Of a stretch of 64,000 nucleotides of DNA, positions 38,313 through 48,750 are shown in pieces. Where the stretch lies: positions 2,108,001-2,172,000 of the forward strand of contig NZ_CP008896.1 of assembly GCF_000730425.1 (NCBI RefSeq). Reading direction: 5' to 3'. Numbering within the stretch: position 1 is the first letter of the stretch; every line of letters begins with the position of its first letter. A model generated the notes under the pieces. It was not told the DNA's origin. It did no database searches and saw only the letters and a list, made by a program, of their open reading frames with translations. A program made the position numbers and the translations under genes. The stretch comes from Pseudomonas fluorescens. GTDB lineage: Bacteria; Pseudomonadota; Gammaproteobacteria; Pseudomonadales; Pseudomonadaceae.

Positions 38313-39958
38313 GCAAGCCCTGGGCATTGCCGCTGTTGCTGGGGATTTTTCTGTTGGCTTACCTGCTGCCATTAGGCAGTCATGGCTTATGGATTCCCGA
38401 CGAAACCCGCTACGCCCAGATCAGCCAGGACATGCTGCTGAGTGGCAACTGGGTGTCGCCGCATTTCATGAGCCTTCGCTATTTCGAAAAACCGGTGGCC
38501 GGTTACTGGATGATCGCCGCCAGTCAGGCGTTGTTTGGCCAGAACCTGTTCGGCGTGCGCTTCGTTTCGGCCCTGAGCACCGGGCTCAGCGTATTGCTGT
38601 GTTACCTGATCGCTCGCCGGCTCTGGAACGAACCGCGCAAGAGTTTTGCCTGTGCGCTGCTGTACATGAGCCTCACCGTAGTCGCCGGCGCCGCGGGCTA
38701 CGCCAACCTCGATCCGCAATTCACCTTTTGGGTCAACCTGAGTCTGGTGGCGTTGTGGTTTTCCCTGGACAGCGTCAGCCGTGGCCAGCGCCTGTTCGGT
38801 TGGGCGTTGCTGGGCCTAGCGTGTGGCATGGGGTTCATGACCAAGGGTTTTCTCGCCTGGCTGCTGCCGGTTCTGATCGCCCTGCCCTGGATGGTCTGGC
38901 AGAAACGCTGGCGCGAGCTGCTGATCTACGGTCCGTTGGCGATTGTCGTGGCCATCGCCGTGAGCCTGCCCTGGGTCTTGGCGGTGCATGTGCAGGAACC
39001 GGATTACTGGCGATTTTTCTTCTGGCACGAACACATTCGCCGCTTTGCCGGGGACGACGCGCAGCACGACGCTCCATGGTGGTACTACCTGCCGTTGCTG
39101 GTCGCGTTCAGTCTGCCGTGGGCCGCGTTGTTGCCGTCGGCGCTGAAGCAGGCGTGGCAAACACGTCGTCAGGCCAGCATCGGCTTTCTGCTGTTGTGGT
39201 TGCTGATGCCGCTGCTATTTTTCAGCCTGAGCAAAGGCAAACTGCCGAGCTACATCCTGCCGTGCCTGTTGCCAATGGCCTTGTTGTTGGGCAACGCACT
39301 GGCGGATCGCTTGCGGCTGGAGCAAGGCCGGGTGCTGGGCATCAATGGCTTGCTCAACCTGCTCCTGGGCCTGATCACCCTGCTTGCGCTGGTCTACCTA
39401 CAACTGAAAAAACCGCTGTACGACCATGAGCCACACAACCTGGTGCTGATGTTCATCGGTTTGATCGGCTGGATCATGGCCAACCTGCTACAAGCCTTCA
39501 GGCCTTTGCGATGCTGGGCGGCGCCGGCGTTTGGCAGCCTGTTGCTGATCGGGCTGCTGCCAGCCGGATTGCCCAAGTCCGTGGTCGCTAACAAGATGCC
39601 TGATCAGTTTGTCCTTGAACACGCCGCGGAACTCGGCCAGACCGCCCACTTGCTGAGCAACGATCTGGGCGCTGCGTCGGCCCTGGCCTGGCGCCTGAAA
39701 CGCCCGGACGTGGCGTTGTACAACACGATAGGCGAGCTGAAATATGGCCTCGCTTACCCTGACGGAATACAGCAGCGGGTCGACCCGAACCAGGTGCAAC
39801 AGTGGATGCGCGAGGCCCGCCAAAGCGGCTCGGTCGGCGTGGTCATGCGCGTCAAGGGTGACGACGAACTGCAAGAAATCGAACGACTACCCAAGGATGG
39901 CAAACGCTATGAACAAGGCAATCTGGTCATTCTGATTATCCCTCAGGGGGCGTCATGA
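38309..39958 (+). CDS. arnT: Ara4N transferase ArnT
   Basis: The product is 549 aa with about 12 membrane helices in the first 450 residues and a soluble C-terminal part. The first periplasmic loop has [16 protein letters not shown] and [11 protein letters not shown], the ArnT DE and EKP motifs. It transfers L-Ara4N from the lipid carrier to lipid A phosphates in the periplasm, which lowers negative charge and confers polymyxin/cationic-peptide resistance. It overlaps both neighbours by 4 bases. Confidence 0.95.
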   Translation: MSKPWALPLLLGIFLLAYLLPLGSHGLWIPDETRYAQISQDMLLSGNWVSPHFMSLRYFEKPVAGYWMIAASQALFGQNLFGVRFVSALSTGLSVLLCYLIARRLWNEPRKSFACALLYMSLTVVAGAAGYANLDPQFTFWVNLSLVALWFSLDSVSRGQRLFGWALLGLACGMGFMTKGFLAWLLPVLIALPWMVWQKRWRELLIYGPLAIVVAIAVSLPWVLAVHVQEPDYWRFFFWHEHIRRFAGDDAQHDAPWWYYLPLLVAFSLPWAALLPSALKQAWQTRRQASIGFLLLWLLMPLLFFSLSKGKLPSYILPCLLPMALLLGNALADRLRLEQGRVLGINGLLNLLLGLITLLALVYLQLKKPLYDHEPHNLVLMFIGLIGWIMANLLQAFRPLRCWAAPAFGSLLLIGLLPAGLPKSVVANKMPDQFVLEHAAELGQTAHLLSNDLGAASALAWRLKRPDVALYNTIGELKYGLAYPDGIQQRVDPNQVQQWMREARQSGSVGVVMRVKGDDELQEIERLPKDGKRYEQGNLVILIIPQGAS

Positions 39959-40299
39959 GCCTGTTGCTGCTTTTGGTCGCCTGCCTGCTGACTTGCCTGG
40001 GCCAGATTGCCCAGAAGTACGCCGTGGAAAGCTGGCGCGGCAAGGCGTCGGGCTGGGGCGAAAAACTGCGCTCACTGTGGTTATGGCTGGCAATCGCCGC
40101 GTTGGGCGCGGGTTTGCTGGTGTGGCTACTGGTGCTGCAGCGTCTTGAAGTCGGCGTCGCGTACCCGATGCTGAGCCTGAATTTCGTGCTGATCACCCTG
40201 GTCGCTCGTTTTGTTTTCCACGAAAGCATCGACCGTCGCCACTGGCTGGGCGTGGCATTGGTCATCAGTGGCGTGGCGCTGCTGGGGCAACACACATGA
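39955..40299 (+). CDS. arnE: ArnE subunit of the Und-P-Ara4N flippase
   Basis: The product is 114 aa, an EamA/SMR-like protein with four hydrophobic helices ([57 protein letters not shown]). It acts with ArnF to flip the carrier-linked sugar across the inner membrane. It overlaps arnT and arnF by 4 bases. Confidence 0.93.
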   Translation: MSLLLLLVACLLTCLGQIAQKYAVESWRGKASGWGEKLRSLWLWLAIAALGAGLLVWLLVLQRLEVGVAYPMLSLNFVLITLVARFVFHESIDRRHWLGVALVISGVALLGQHT

Positions 40300-40697
40300 A
40301 CCTGCGCCGTGGCCTGACCTTCGCCCTCGGCAGTGTGCTGCTGGGCAGCGCCGCGCAGTTGAGCATGCGCTGGAGCATGACGCGCCTGCCGCCACCCGAA
40401 CACTGGCTGACCGCCCCGATTGATCCGACCGCTGTGGTCGTGGTGCTGGCCGCCATTCTCGCTTATGCCCTGTCGATGCTCTGCTGGCTCGCCGCCCTGC
40501 GCGATGTGCCGCTGGGCCGGGCTTATGCGCTGCTGAGCATCAGCTATGCACTGGTGTACCTAATCGCCGCCGCGCTACCGGTGTTCAACGAAGGATTCAG
40601 TCTCTCTAAAAGTCTGGGGGTGGCCCTGGTCATCCTCGGCGTCATCACCATCCACTCTCGACCTGCTCACGCGCCCGAACTCAGGAGTGCACCATGA
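40296..40697 (+). CDS. arnF: ArnF subunit of the Und-P-Ara4N flippase
   Basis: The product is 133 aa with four hydrophobic helices of the SMR type ([68 protein letters not shown]). It is the partner of ArnE. It overlaps arnE and ugd by 4 bases. Confidence 0.93.
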   Translation: MNLRRGLTFALGSVLLGSAAQLSMRWSMTRLPPPEHWLTAPIDPTAVVVVLAAILAYALSMLCWLAALRDVPLGRAYALLSISYALVYLIAAALPVFNEGFSLSKSLGVALVILGVITIHSRPAHAPELRSAP

Positions 40698-42070
40698 AAA
40701 TCAGCGTATTCGGAAGCGGCTATGTCGGCCTCGTCCAGGCAACCGTCCTGGCAGAGGTCGGTCATGATGTCGTCTGCATGGACATCGACTACGAAAAAGT
40801 GAAAGCCCTTAATCTAGGGCAAGTAAGCATCTTTGAACCTGGCCTGGCTGAATTGGTCAAGGACAATCTGGATAACGGACGGCTACGCTTCACCTGCGAA
40901 GAAAAGCTTGCCGTGGAGCATGGTCAGGTTTTGTTTATTGCCGTGGGCACGCCGTCCCAGGAAGACGGCTCAGCCGATTTGAGCAGTGTCTTTTCGGTGG
41001 GCGAAGCCATCGCCCGGCACCGCAGTGAGCCAATCATTATCGTTGAGAAATCCACTGTGCCAGTAGGCACGGGTGATGCCCTGCGTGATCGGATTATCGA
41101 GGCCCTTCGACGCTACGACCAAACACTGAATTTCGATATCGTCTCCAATCCAGAGTTTCTCAAGGAAGGCTCGGCCGTCGCCGATTGCCGGCGTCCAGAC
41201 CGGATCATCATCGGCTGCGAGCGCGATGAAGTGCGCGACGTCATGCGCGAGCTTTATGCGCCGTTCAATCGCAACCATGACCGCATCATGTTCATGGACC
41301 TGCGCAGCGCCGAGCTGACCAAGTACGCTGCCAACTGCATGCTGGCGACCAAGATCAGCTTCATCAACCAGATCGCCGAATTGGCTGAGCATTTGGGCGC
41401 CGACATCGAATCGGTGCGCTTGGGCATCGGTGCCGACTCGCGTATCGGCTACGACTTTATTTATGCCGGTTGCGGTTATGGCGGCTCGTGCTTCCCCAAG
41501 GACATGCGCGCCCTGATCCACAGCGCACAACAAGCTCAATGCTCCAATGATCTACTGCAGGCAGTGGAAGCCATCAACCAGCGGCAGAAACACAAGTTGT
41601 TCGAACGCATCAACGCGTTCTACAAAGGTGATCTGCGTGGCAGGACCTTTGCCGTGTGGGGCCTGGCGTTCAAACCCAACACCGATGACATGCGAGATGC
41701 CCCCAGCCGGGTGCTCATGGAAGCGCTGTGGGAAGTAGGCGCACATGTCCGGGCATTCGATCCTGAGGCGATGCAGCAGACTCAATCGTTGTATCAGGAC
41801 CAACCCAAGCTGAGTCTGATGGGCACACCGGAAGCAACGCTCAGTGGTGCCGATGCGCTGATCATTTGCACCGAGTGGCAGCAGTTCAAAGCGCCGGATT
41901 TCGATCTGATCCACAAACGGCTCAAAGCCCCTGTGATCTTTGACGGCCGCAACCTGTACGACGCAGAACGTCTGGCACACCGGGGTTTTCAGTACTTCCC
42001 GATAGGGCGAGGCGATTCGTGCAGGTTGCCCATCCCACACCAAAAGTGGAATGCCAGAGTCGCGCTCTGA
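40694..42070 (+). CDS. ugd: UDP-glucose 6-dehydrogenase
   Basis: The product is 458 aa. [21 protein letters not shown] is the Rossmann motif, and YGGSCFPKD holds the catalytic Cys. The C-terminal UDP-binding domain starts at [20 protein letters not shown]. It makes UDP-glucuronate, the precursor of ArnA and also the substrate of the epimerase at 27661. It is last in the arn operon and overlaps arnF by 4 bases. No strong terminator is seen after it. Confidence 0.95.
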   Translation: MKISVFGSGYVGLVQATVLAEVGHDVVCMDIDYEKVKALNLGQVSIFEPGLAELVKDNLDNGRLRFTCEEKLAVEHGQVLFIAVGTPSQEDGSADLSSVFSVGEAIARHRSEPIIIVEKSTVPVGTGDALRDRIIEALRRYDQTLNFDIVSNPEFLKEGSAVADCRRPDRIIIGCERDEVRDVMRELYAPFNRNHDRIMFMDLRSAELTKYAANCMLATKISFINQIAELAEHLGADIESVRLGIGADSRIGYDFIYAGCGYGGSCFPKDMRALIHSAQQAQCSNDLLQAVEAINQRQKHKLFERINAFYKGDLRGRTFAVWGLAFKPNTDDMRDAPSRVLMEALWEVGAHVRAFDPEAMQQTQSLYQDQPKLSLMGTPEATLSGADALIICTEWQQFKAPDFDLIHKRLKAPVIFDGRNLYDAERLAHRGFQYFPIGRGDSCRLPIPHQKWNARVAL

Positions 42071-42209
42071 TTCCTGAAACCCGGGGCTAGTGTTACGTGG
42101 TGCAACGTTCACGGCACCGGGTTCATCAGGCAAAGTCGAGGGGATTCACGGAGGATTTGTATAGCCGGCTCGAATCCCTGAAGACAGCTCTGGACACCTT
42201 GCTCAGAGT

Positions 42210-42890
42210 TTAAATCTTGCGCAAAACGTAGACACGCCACATGGCATAAAACGGGATAAAGTCAGACTTGCTATCTATCACGAATCCGGCTTGCTTGAAT
42301 TCAGCTTCTGCGACGGATCGAGGAATAACAAACCTGTTCTGGTATTCACTCTGCTCGCCTTTGGCTTTACGCCGTTTTTCCTGACGCTTTCGCTTCCATG
42401 ACTTGAAGTTACCATCTACCCACATCGATAGGATGACGGTGTCTCGCGTCACCCGATGAAACTCTCGCAGCATCGTCAATCGATGCGCGGATTCACCGAT
42501 ATGATGAATCAATCGCATGCTGAAAATACTGTCCACCGAATTATCAGGTAGATCAATGGAGAACGCTGAAGTCTCGAGAGACTTCACACGCTTGACGATA
42601 TCGGCAGGTTGATTCTCCAGTGCGGTTTTAATCATATCCGGCGAATTGTCTGCGCCAATGATGATTCGATTAGAGTTTTCTGCAAGCAAAGGCCAGAACC
42701 GCCCCGCACCGCATGGAAGGTCGAGAACCAGTCCGGGGTCTCCCGCCTCGTGTAACGCATGGCGCGCCATCTGTACGTCCCGATAATGGGACAATTTCCG
42801 CGACAGACCATCCTGATGCTTCAGGAAGTATTGTTCTGCGTGATCTTTATCGTATTTTTCGGAAAATTTAAGTTTGACAGGGGCGCTCAT
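42210..42890 (-). CDS. class I SAM-dependent methyltransferase
   Basis: The product is 226 aa; the ATG at 42890 has GGAG upstream. LVLDLPCGAGRFWPLLAEN is motif I, IIGADNSPDMI motif II, and SVDSIFSMRLIHHI motif IV of UbiE-type methyltransferases. A basic insertion (KSWKRKRQEKRRKAKG) lies near residue 165. It is convergent with ugd. It may act on an envelope lipid or an LPS-modification enzyme, which is inferred from context; the substrate is unknown. Confidence 0.85.
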   Translation of the reverse strand: MSAPVKLKFSEKYDKDHAEQYFLKHQDGLSRKLSHYRDVQMARHALHEAGDPGLVLDLPCGAGRFWPLLAENSNRIIIGADNSPDMIKTALENQPADIVKRVKSLETSAFSIDLPDNSVDSIFSMRLIHHIGESAHRLTMLREFHRVTRDTVILSMWVDGNFKSWKRKRQEKRRKAKGEQSEYQNRFVIPRSVAEAEFKQAGFVIDSKSDFIPFYAMWRVYVLRKI

Positions 42891-43059
42891 TGGCGATCTC
42901 CATTGGCCAGGATCGTAGGGTAAACATCCGCCTGTCGCTGAAAGGTCAACCTGATGTGAATTTTCTGTAGTACCGTCCTTTCAAGCCCGCCAAACGATCC
43001 ACCGCCTAGCCTTTTTTGCAATGTCCAAGCTCAGAAGCGTACTGGACTTATCCGTCCTG

Positions 43060-43365
43060 TCAGTATCGATTTTTAACGTAGCGCTGAACTAACCCCATGC
43101 CAGCAATCGGCAAACCTACCCCTGTAATACAAAGGCTCCAGACCAGGCCTTCGATACCAAAAGCAATCAATGCCCCACCAATGAAAGTCGCGGGCAAAAC
43201 CGGGAATAACAGAACACAAATCATGAATGCGTGGGCCCCCAGGAGACTTTTCAGTCGGCCCTTGGCATTGAAAATGCAGACCATCCAAAACAACACCCAA
43301 AATGCAATGGTCGTCAAATAAAGGGCTAGATGAAGCAAATCCCCCACCATTCCGTAGCCATGCAT
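43060..43365 (-). CDS. small membrane protein (101 aa)
   Basis: The ATG at 43365 has an excellent AAAGGAGG ribosome site at 6 bases. Three hydrophobic helices (LALYLTTIAFWVLFWMVCIF; HAFMICVLLFPVLPATFIGGALI; LVWSLCITGVGLPIAGMGLV) span the inner membrane. No family is recognised. It stands alone between the methyltransferase and the response regulator. Confidence 0.7.
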   Translation of the reverse strand: MHGYGMVGDLLHLALYLTTIAFWVLFWMVCIFNAKGRLKSLLGAHAFMICVLLFPVLPATFIGGALIAFGIEGLVWSLCITGVGLPIAGMGLVQRYVKNRY

Positions 43366-43598
43366 ACCGTGCCTCCTTTCTGCAATTGAGCTTTTTTACC
43401 CTGATCGTCTCAGCGTAGGCGACTCAGCTACAAAGCGGCCAGCCGCCCAACGAACAAATGCACGAAAAGTTTATTCTAATCATTCATGTGGCGCCGTCAA
43501 AACGCGGCAGAATACAAGATAGAGGAGATGGAACGTTTGCCCTTCCTCCATGATCATCAGAGTGCGGTTAACTTGATTAGAAGCATAAAGGCTATGCA

Positions 43599-44285
43599 AT
43601 GAACATTTTGATTATTGAGGACAATCGGGACATTCACGACAATCTGATGGATTTTTTCACGCTGAAGGGGCACACCGTCGAGGGAGCACTTGATGGACTG
43701 AGCGGGCTTCATCTAGCCGCCTCGAAAGACTTCGACGCGATTGTTCTGGATGTCATGATCCCTGGCATCGATGGTAACCAGATTTGCCAAAGCTTGCGTC
43801 AGAATTCCAAATCCGACGTTGCCATTGTGATGTTGAGTGCGCGAGACCAACTGGAAGATCGATTGACCGGTTTCAAGGTCGGCGCTGATGATTACGTCAC
43901 CAAGCCATTTGCCATGTCTGAAATTCTTGCCAGGATCGAAGCCGTAGTATCGCGTCGTGTTGGTTACATGAATCGGGTTCTGGTTGTAGCCGATCTCCAG
44001 TTTGATTTAGACACATTGGAAATTTCTCGCGCCGGGATCCCCCTCAAGGTGAATCCTACCTGTATGAAACTGCTGGAAACCCTCATGCGCAGAAGCCCGC
44101 ATGTTGTTAAACGGACGGAACTCGAAGATCTCATTTGGGGGCGACATCCTACTAGCAGCGACAGCCTTCGCAGTAATATCCACATGTTGAGACGTGCGTT
44201 GGATAAAGCATTTGATGAACCACTGCTGCACACCGTACATGGAATTGGGTACAAACTCTGCACTCAGAACGGTTCTTACTTATAG
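43599..44285 (+). CDS. OmpR/PhoB-family response regulator, orphan
   Basis: The product is 228 aa. The receiver domain (1-120) has the acidic pair EDN near residue 7, the phospho-acceptor in AIVLDVMIPGIDGNQ, and GADDYVTKPF. The winged helix (130-225) has RTELEDLIWGRHPTSSDSLRSNIHMLRRALD. No kinase gene is adjacent. It may regulate envelope genes in the island, but its partner is unknown. Confidence 0.9.
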   Translation: MNILIIEDNRDIHDNLMDFFTLKGHTVEGALDGLSGLHLAASKDFDAIVLDVMIPGIDGNQICQSLRQNSKSDVAIVMLSARDQLEDRLTGFKVGADDYVTKPFAMSEILARIEAVVSRRVGYMNRVLVVADLQFDLDTLEISRAGIPLKVNPTCMKLLETLMRRSPHVVKRTELEDLIWGRHPTSSDSLRSNIHMLRRALDKAFDEPLLHTVHGIGYKLCTQNGSYL

Positions 44286-44318
44286 CCCCCGACGTCGAAC
44301 ACCGTGAAGGTACGTTGA

Positions 44319-45020
44319 TCAATTTGAATGAGCGTCAGCCAGTGCTTTCCACTGTGCGGCATTCAATGATCCGAGAATCCTGGGTTCGTGACTGCCGTCC
44401 ACCTGAACAAATATGGTTTGCATGTAAACGCTGGAGCGCTGTCCCGCACGTACCCCCATCAGGCGCTCGAAATGATCGATACAACCGCTGTGGGTGATCA
44501 AGATCAGATTCTCATTGCGGCTTTTATGAGTTAACACGGCATCTTTGAATCCATCATCGCACTCAGCCACCCAGTCCTGAGTTGGCACGGCCCGGCCCGA
44601 TATCAGATCAGCAGTCTGCCGGGTACGAGTCGAAGGACTGGCGATTATCCGGACTTTTTCGAGACCTAATTGTCGTATACCTGTGCCGACTGCTATCGCA
44701 GCATTACTGCCATTGACGGTAATGCCTTCGGCGTCGCCCAGACAAGGATTCGCCGATCGATCGCATCGTTCGGCGTGCCTGACCAGGGCCACAACGGAAC
44801 CTTGCCTCCACTGCTCTTTCAGCCCTGACTTTATCAAGTTGTTGCCCACGCCCAGATCCATCACAGGCGTCGCCGTCGAAAACCATACAAGCACCGCGCC
44901 GAGCACAAGAGTGATGATCAACGCGAGATATTTTCCGCGTAATCGCAGAGTGTGCGGGACCAATCTTGAAATTAACGAGCCATTGATATGGGTGTAGGGC
45001 ATACATCGAACCTGCAGCAT
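44319..45020 (-). CDS. membrane-anchored histidine phosphatase, Ais/PmrG-like
   Basis: The product is 233 aa; an ATG at 45002 is an alternative start with a slightly better ribosome site. One N-terminal membrane helix (LALIITLVLGAVLVWFS) is followed by a histidine-phosphatase domain with VALVRHAERCD (RHxE), IIASPSTRTRQTADLI and LILITHSGCI. Ais/PmrG in enteric bacteria removes the phosphate of LPS core heptose and lies next to arn; the same context here supports that assignment. The match to Ais itself is inferred. Confidence 0.8.
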   Translation of the reverse strand: MLQVRCMPYTHINGSLISRLVPHTLRLRGKYLALIITLVLGAVLVWFSTATPVMDLGVGNNLIKSGLKEQWRQGSVVALVRHAERCDRSANPCLGDAEGITVNGSNAAIAVGTGIRQLGLEKVRIIASPSTRTRQTADLISGRAVPTQDWVAECDDGFKDAVLTHKSRNENLILITHSGCIDHFERLMGVRAGQRSSVYMQTIFVQVDGSHEPRILGSLNAAQWKALADAHSN

Positions 45021-45050
45021 CAGGACTCTGGTGCCAGCCAGGGTTACCCC

Positions 45051-45188
45051 TTAGAACTTCACCATGCCATTAACGCCAAGATAAATGCGCCGCTGTGCGG
45101 GAGCGGTGAAAGCGATGTGAAAAAACAGTAAACCCGGAAGTTCATTGACCCAGTCGGTTACGCTCTCACCCTGCCGATTTGCCTCCCC
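45051..45188 (-). pseudogene. C-terminal remnant of an outer-membrane beta-barrel protein
   Basis: The frame has about 45 codons, is open to the left stop and has no start. It ends RRIYLGVNGMVKF with a terminal Phe, the signature of outer-membrane barrel proteins recognised by Bam. A stop lies upstream in frame. It is the only sign of a lost gene in the 45021-45264 gap. Confidence 0.45.
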
Positions 45189-45264
45189 TCAGGCTCAGCT
45201 AAGTTTCGTTACGTAGCTTCTCTCCTGCGCACATTCCGCGCTGCTCAGGAGAGGCTACCCGACT

Positions 45265-46029
45265 ATGAAATACGCAATTGCCGGCTGGCTCAACAAGGTG
45301 CCCGAAGTGACTCTGTCATTCTGGGTGATCAAGATCTTGTCAACGACCGTAGGTGAAACAGGCGCTGACTTTCTTGCCGTCGATGCCGGCTTCGGCGCGG
45401 GCCCGACCAGTATCGGCATGGCGGTTTTACTGGCCATAGCGATGTTCTACCAATTGCGCACCAAAGCCTGCACACCCTGGATTTACTGGCTGACCGTCGT
45501 ATTGGTGAGCATCGTCGGGACACAAATCACCGATATTTTGACCGACGTACTGGACGTCAGTCTATACACCAGCACGGCAGTATTTTCCGCCTTGTTGGCG
45601 ATTAACTTCCTAGTCTGGTACCGGACCGAACACAACGTATCGATCCGGGAAATTATCACGCTGCGGCGAGAGTCGTTTTATTGGGCCACGGTTCTCTGCA
45701 CCTTTGCCCTCGGTACCGCCGCCGGCGACCTAGCTACCGAAGCCTTGGGTCTGGGTTTCACCCTCGGTGCCGTGATCTTCGGAGCGCTGATTGCTGCCAC
45801 CCTGGTGGCCTGGCGCATGGGCAGCAATAGGGTCCTGACGTTCTGGATCGCCTACATCCTGACCCGCCCGTTCGGCGCCTCCCTCGGCGACTTGCTGACA
45901 CAAGCCAAAACCTACGGTGGTCTCGGAATGGGTGCCACCTGGACCAGCACAATCTTCCTGTGCGTCATTGTCATTCTGGTTGCGGTCGCGCAAATCAACG
46001 TCGGCAATCGCAAAACAGTTACTCAGTAA
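45265..46029 (+). CDS. COG4705-type membrane protein
   Basis: The product is 254 aa with about eight hydrophobic helices in tandem repeats. The repeated motif is seen in FWVIKILSTTVGETGADFL near the N-terminus and in FALGTAAGDLATEALGLGF, then FWIAYILTRPFGASLGDLL, in the second half. The family is of uncharacterised function, possibly transport. It leads a group with a lipoprotein and a PmrAB-like pair, an order that suggests co-regulation. Confidence 0.85.
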   Translation: MKYAIAGWLNKVPEVTLSFWVIKILSTTVGETGADFLAVDAGFGAGPTSIGMAVLLAIAMFYQLRTKACTPWIYWLTVVLVSIVGTQITDILTDVLDVSLYTSTAVFSALLAINFLVWYRTEHNVSIREIITLRRESFYWATVLCTFALGTAAGDLATEALGLGFTLGAVIFGALIAATLVAWRMGSNRVLTFWIAYILTRPFGASLGDLLTQAKTYGGLGMGATWTSTIFLCVIVILVAVAQINVGNRKTVTQ

Positions 46030-46057
46030 ACGTCAAAAAGTCATTTAAGGAATCGTC

Positions 46058-46495
46058 ATGAGCCAGATTCAAAACATCATTCGCCACGTTGCCATCGTCT
46101 CGTCCATTTTTTTGCTCAGCGTCGTCGCCGGTTGTTCGAAACCTGCCGACAAACCCAATGCAGGCACAACCTCAAGTTCGCTGAGCACTCAATCCCGGTC
46201 GAATTCAAAATTGGGCGATCTGTCCGAGTTCCGCAACATAGCCGCCGACGTTGCCGTGCTCGTCGACAAAAATGATCTGCCCGGTGCGAAGGTCCGTATC
46301 AAGGATCTGGAAACCGCTTGGGACTCGGCCGAAGCCGGGATCAAACCTCGCGCCGCCAGCGACTGGCATGTGGTGGACAAGTCGATCGACCGCGCACTCG
46401 ATGCCCTGCGCGCTAGTAACCCGCAACAGAACGACTGCAAGGCTATGATGGATGAGCTGTTGAAGGCCTTCGATTCGATGAAGGGCAAATCCTGA
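46058..46495 (+). CDS. lipoprotein of unknown function
   Basis: The product is 145 aa. A type II signal peptide ends in the lipobox VVAGC (Cys near residue 23). The mature part is helical ([39 protein letters not shown]). It would sit in the periplasm or outer membrane. It lies 28 bases after the COG4705 gene and 95 before the response regulator. It may sense or buffer for the kinase, which is inference. Confidence 0.75.
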   Translation: MSQIQNIIRHVAIVSSIFLLSVVAGCSKPADKPNAGTTSSSLSTQSRSNSKLGDLSEFRNIAADVAVLVDKNDLPGAKVRIKDLETAWDSAEAGIKPRAASDWHVVDKSIDRALDALRASNPQQNDCKAMMDELLKAFDSMKGKS

Positions 46496-46590
46496 TCCCG
46501 AAGGTGATCCCACAGCTGGCAAACATTTGTACAGGTGCTTCAATACTGGCGTGACGGTCATGACGGTCGCGCTTTTTTCCGGAGCGGCAA

Positions 46591-47256
46591 ATGCGCATAT
46601 TGCTGGTTGAAGACGACCCGATGATTGGCGATGCGATCCAGGGTGCCCTGAGCGATGCGAGTTATGCCACTGACAGGGTGAAAAACGGTCTCACCGCTCT
46701 TGCAACGCTGGACACCCAACACTATGACCTGGTGCTACTGGATCTTGGGTTGCCCGGGAAGGATGGGCTGGATGTACTCGACAGCATTCGCAGGAGCAAC
46801 AACCCGGTGCCATTGCTGATCATCACCGCACGGGACGACCTAGGTGATCGCCTGCGCGGCCTTGACGGCGGCGCTGACGACTACCTGCTCAAACCGTTCG
46901 ATATGGCGGAGCTGTTGGCCCGTATGCGAGCCGTGCTTCGTCGTAAAGGTGGCACGGCCCTGTCCGTGCTGGACAATGGCGTAGTGTCGCTGGACTTGAT
47001 CTCCAAACAAGCCACCACCTTAGAAAATCGCGACATCCAATTATCCAGTCGCGAGTTCGCCCTGTTGCAGGCATTAATGATTCGGCCAGGCGCAATTCTC
47101 TCGCGTAGTGAACTCGAAGACCGCCTCTATGGTTGGGGCAATGAAGTGGAAAGCAACGCGGTGGAATTTTTGATCCACTCACTGCGGCGCAAGCTGGGTA
47201 GCCATGTCATCAAGAACGTCAGGGGTATGGGATGGATGGTTTCAAAAAGCGTTTGA
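46591..47256 (+). CDS. pmrA: OmpR-family response regulator, PmrA/QseB-like
   Basis: The product is 221 aa. The receiver has VEDDPMIGDAI, the phospho-acceptor in DLVLLDLGLPGKDG, and GADDYLLKPF. The winged helix has LSRSELEDRLYGWGNEVESNAVEFLIHSLRRKL, which is the PmrA/QseB/BasR form. It overlaps the sensor-kinase start. By family and context it likely controls arn and polymyxin resistance. PmrA and QseB cannot be separated from sequence alone. Confidence 0.85.
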   Translation: MRILLVEDDPMIGDAIQGALSDASYATDRVKNGLTALATLDTQHYDLVLLDLGLPGKDGLDVLDSIRRSNNPVPLLIITARDDLGDRLRGLDGGADDYLLKPFDMAELLARMRAVLRRKGGTALSVLDNGVVSLDLISKQATTLENRDIQLSSREFALLQALMIRPGAILSRSELEDRLYGWGNEVESNAVEFLIHSLRRKLGSHVIKNVRGMGWMVSKSV

Positions 47257-48644
47257 GGGACTCGGTACAACTACGCCTGTCCGTGACGCTATCGCTGGCC
47301 ATCCTGATCGTTGCGGTGCTGGCCGGGATTTTTGCGTTTGTCTCTGCGTTCGACGAGGCCCACGAAATGCAGGACGATACCTTGCGTCAGGTGGCCGTCT
47401 TATTTGATCGGCAGCAGATGTCCCTACACTATCCCGCATCCCAAGAAGTCGATGGCGACAATGAAGAGTCCAGGGTCATCGTGCAATACCTGGCCGATGG
47501 CAGCAAAGCTATCGGCAACGATGACGCCTTGATACCACTGCCCTTCCCCACCACGCTTGCCGATGGCCTCTCGACTTTGAATGTCACCGGCGAAGACTTT
47601 CGCGTGCTGGTCAGAACCACAGCCCGCGGTGAACGCATCGTCGTCGCTCAAGAAACCGGAGTGCGCGACAAAGAGGCCCGCGAGAGCGCCTGGCGAAGTT
47701 TGCTGCCGTTTCTCATTCTGTTTCCGGTGCTATTGCTGGTGGTGGGCGACCTGGTGCGCAAACTGTTCCGTCCGATTGCCGCCCTTTCGGCTGACATCGA
47801 TCGACGCGATGAACAGGCACTGCACCCTATCGACGAGCGCCATCTGCCGACCGAGATTCGGCCTTTCGTCGTGGCTATCAATCGCTTGCTCGCGCGTGTC
47901 GCGCAGTCCATGGAAAACCAGCGTCGTTTCGTCGCTGATGCTGCCCACGAGCTGCGTTCACCCATGACGGCACTTTCCCTGCAAGCTGAGCGACTGGCCG
48001 CCACTGAGATGCCGGGGCCGGCCCGTGAGCGCCTGTTGCCGTTGTCACAGGGGATAGAGCGCGGTAGAAATCTGATCGATCAACTGCTGACCCTGGCTGC
48101 CGCACAATCGAGCTCCAATCGACCACAGACAGCCGTTTCAGTCCATGAAATCTATCGACGTGTATTGGAGGATTTATTGCCGTTGGCTGAACGCAAACAC
48201 ATCGATATTGGTGTTGAGAGTATCGAGGACGTGCATGTCTTCATCAACGAGATGGACCTGTTAATCCTGATCAAAAATTTGGTGGACAACGCGATCCGTT
48301 ATACCGCGCATGGCGGACGGATAGACCTTGCGGTGGAGCAGGTGCAAGAGACTGCAATCCTACAGATCAAAGACTCAGGCCCAGGCATCTCTTTAGAGGA
48401 ACACACGCGGGTGTTCGATCCATTTTATCGCAGCCTGGGGACCGATGCAGCAGGCTCAGGGCTGGGCCTGTCTATCGTCAAGGCAATAGCAGACCGCACA
48501 GGGATGCGCGTTTTATTGAGTTTCTCGGACGAGACGAAGAAGAGCGGTTTATGTGTTTCGGTACGGTTGAAACAGGCAAGTGCTGTAGCACCCGCGGGGG
48601 GCTGTTTTTCAGTCTCTCCACTCAAAAAACCACCGAAACAATGA
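47232..48644 (+). CDS. pmrB: sensor histidine kinase, PmrB/QseC-like
   Basis: The product is 470 aa. Two membrane helices (residues about 20-40 and 155-175) enclose a periplasmic sensor domain of about 115 residues. FVADAAHELRSPMTAL is the H-box (His near 239). NLVDNAIRYT, DSGPGIS and GSGLGLSIVKAIADR are the N and G boxes. It phosphorylates the upstream regulator in response to a periplasmic signal. The last 25 residues are unusual and may reflect a shifted stop. Confidence 0.86.
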   Translation: MDGFKKRLRDSVQLRLSVTLSLAILIVAVLAGIFAFVSAFDEAHEMQDDTLRQVAVLFDRQQMSLHYPASQEVDGDNEESRVIVQYLADGSKAIGNDDALIPLPFPTTLADGLSTLNVTGEDFRVLVRTTARGERIVVAQETGVRDKEARESAWRSLLPFLILFPVLLLVVGDLVRKLFRPIAALSADIDRRDEQALHPIDERHLPTEIRPFVVAINRLLARVAQSMENQRRFVADAAHELRSPMTALSLQAERLAATEMPGPARERLLPLSQGIERGRNLIDQLLTLAAAQSSSNRPQTAVSVHEIYRRVLEDLLPLAERKHIDIGVESIEDVHVFINEMDLLILIKNLVDNAIRYTAHGGRIDLAVEQVQETAILQIKDSGPGISLEEHTRVFDPFYRSLGTDAAGSGLGLSIVKAIADRTGMRVLLSFSDETKKSGLCVSVRLKQASAVAPAGGCFSVSPLKKPPKQ

Positions 48645-48750
48645 CTACTTATTTTTGACTTTTTTACCAAATCAGGTTTTATAGTCACGCAGATTTTGCA
48701 TGAACAAATAAGCGAAAACCAGTTACAGGCTCAATTGTCTCTACATCTAA

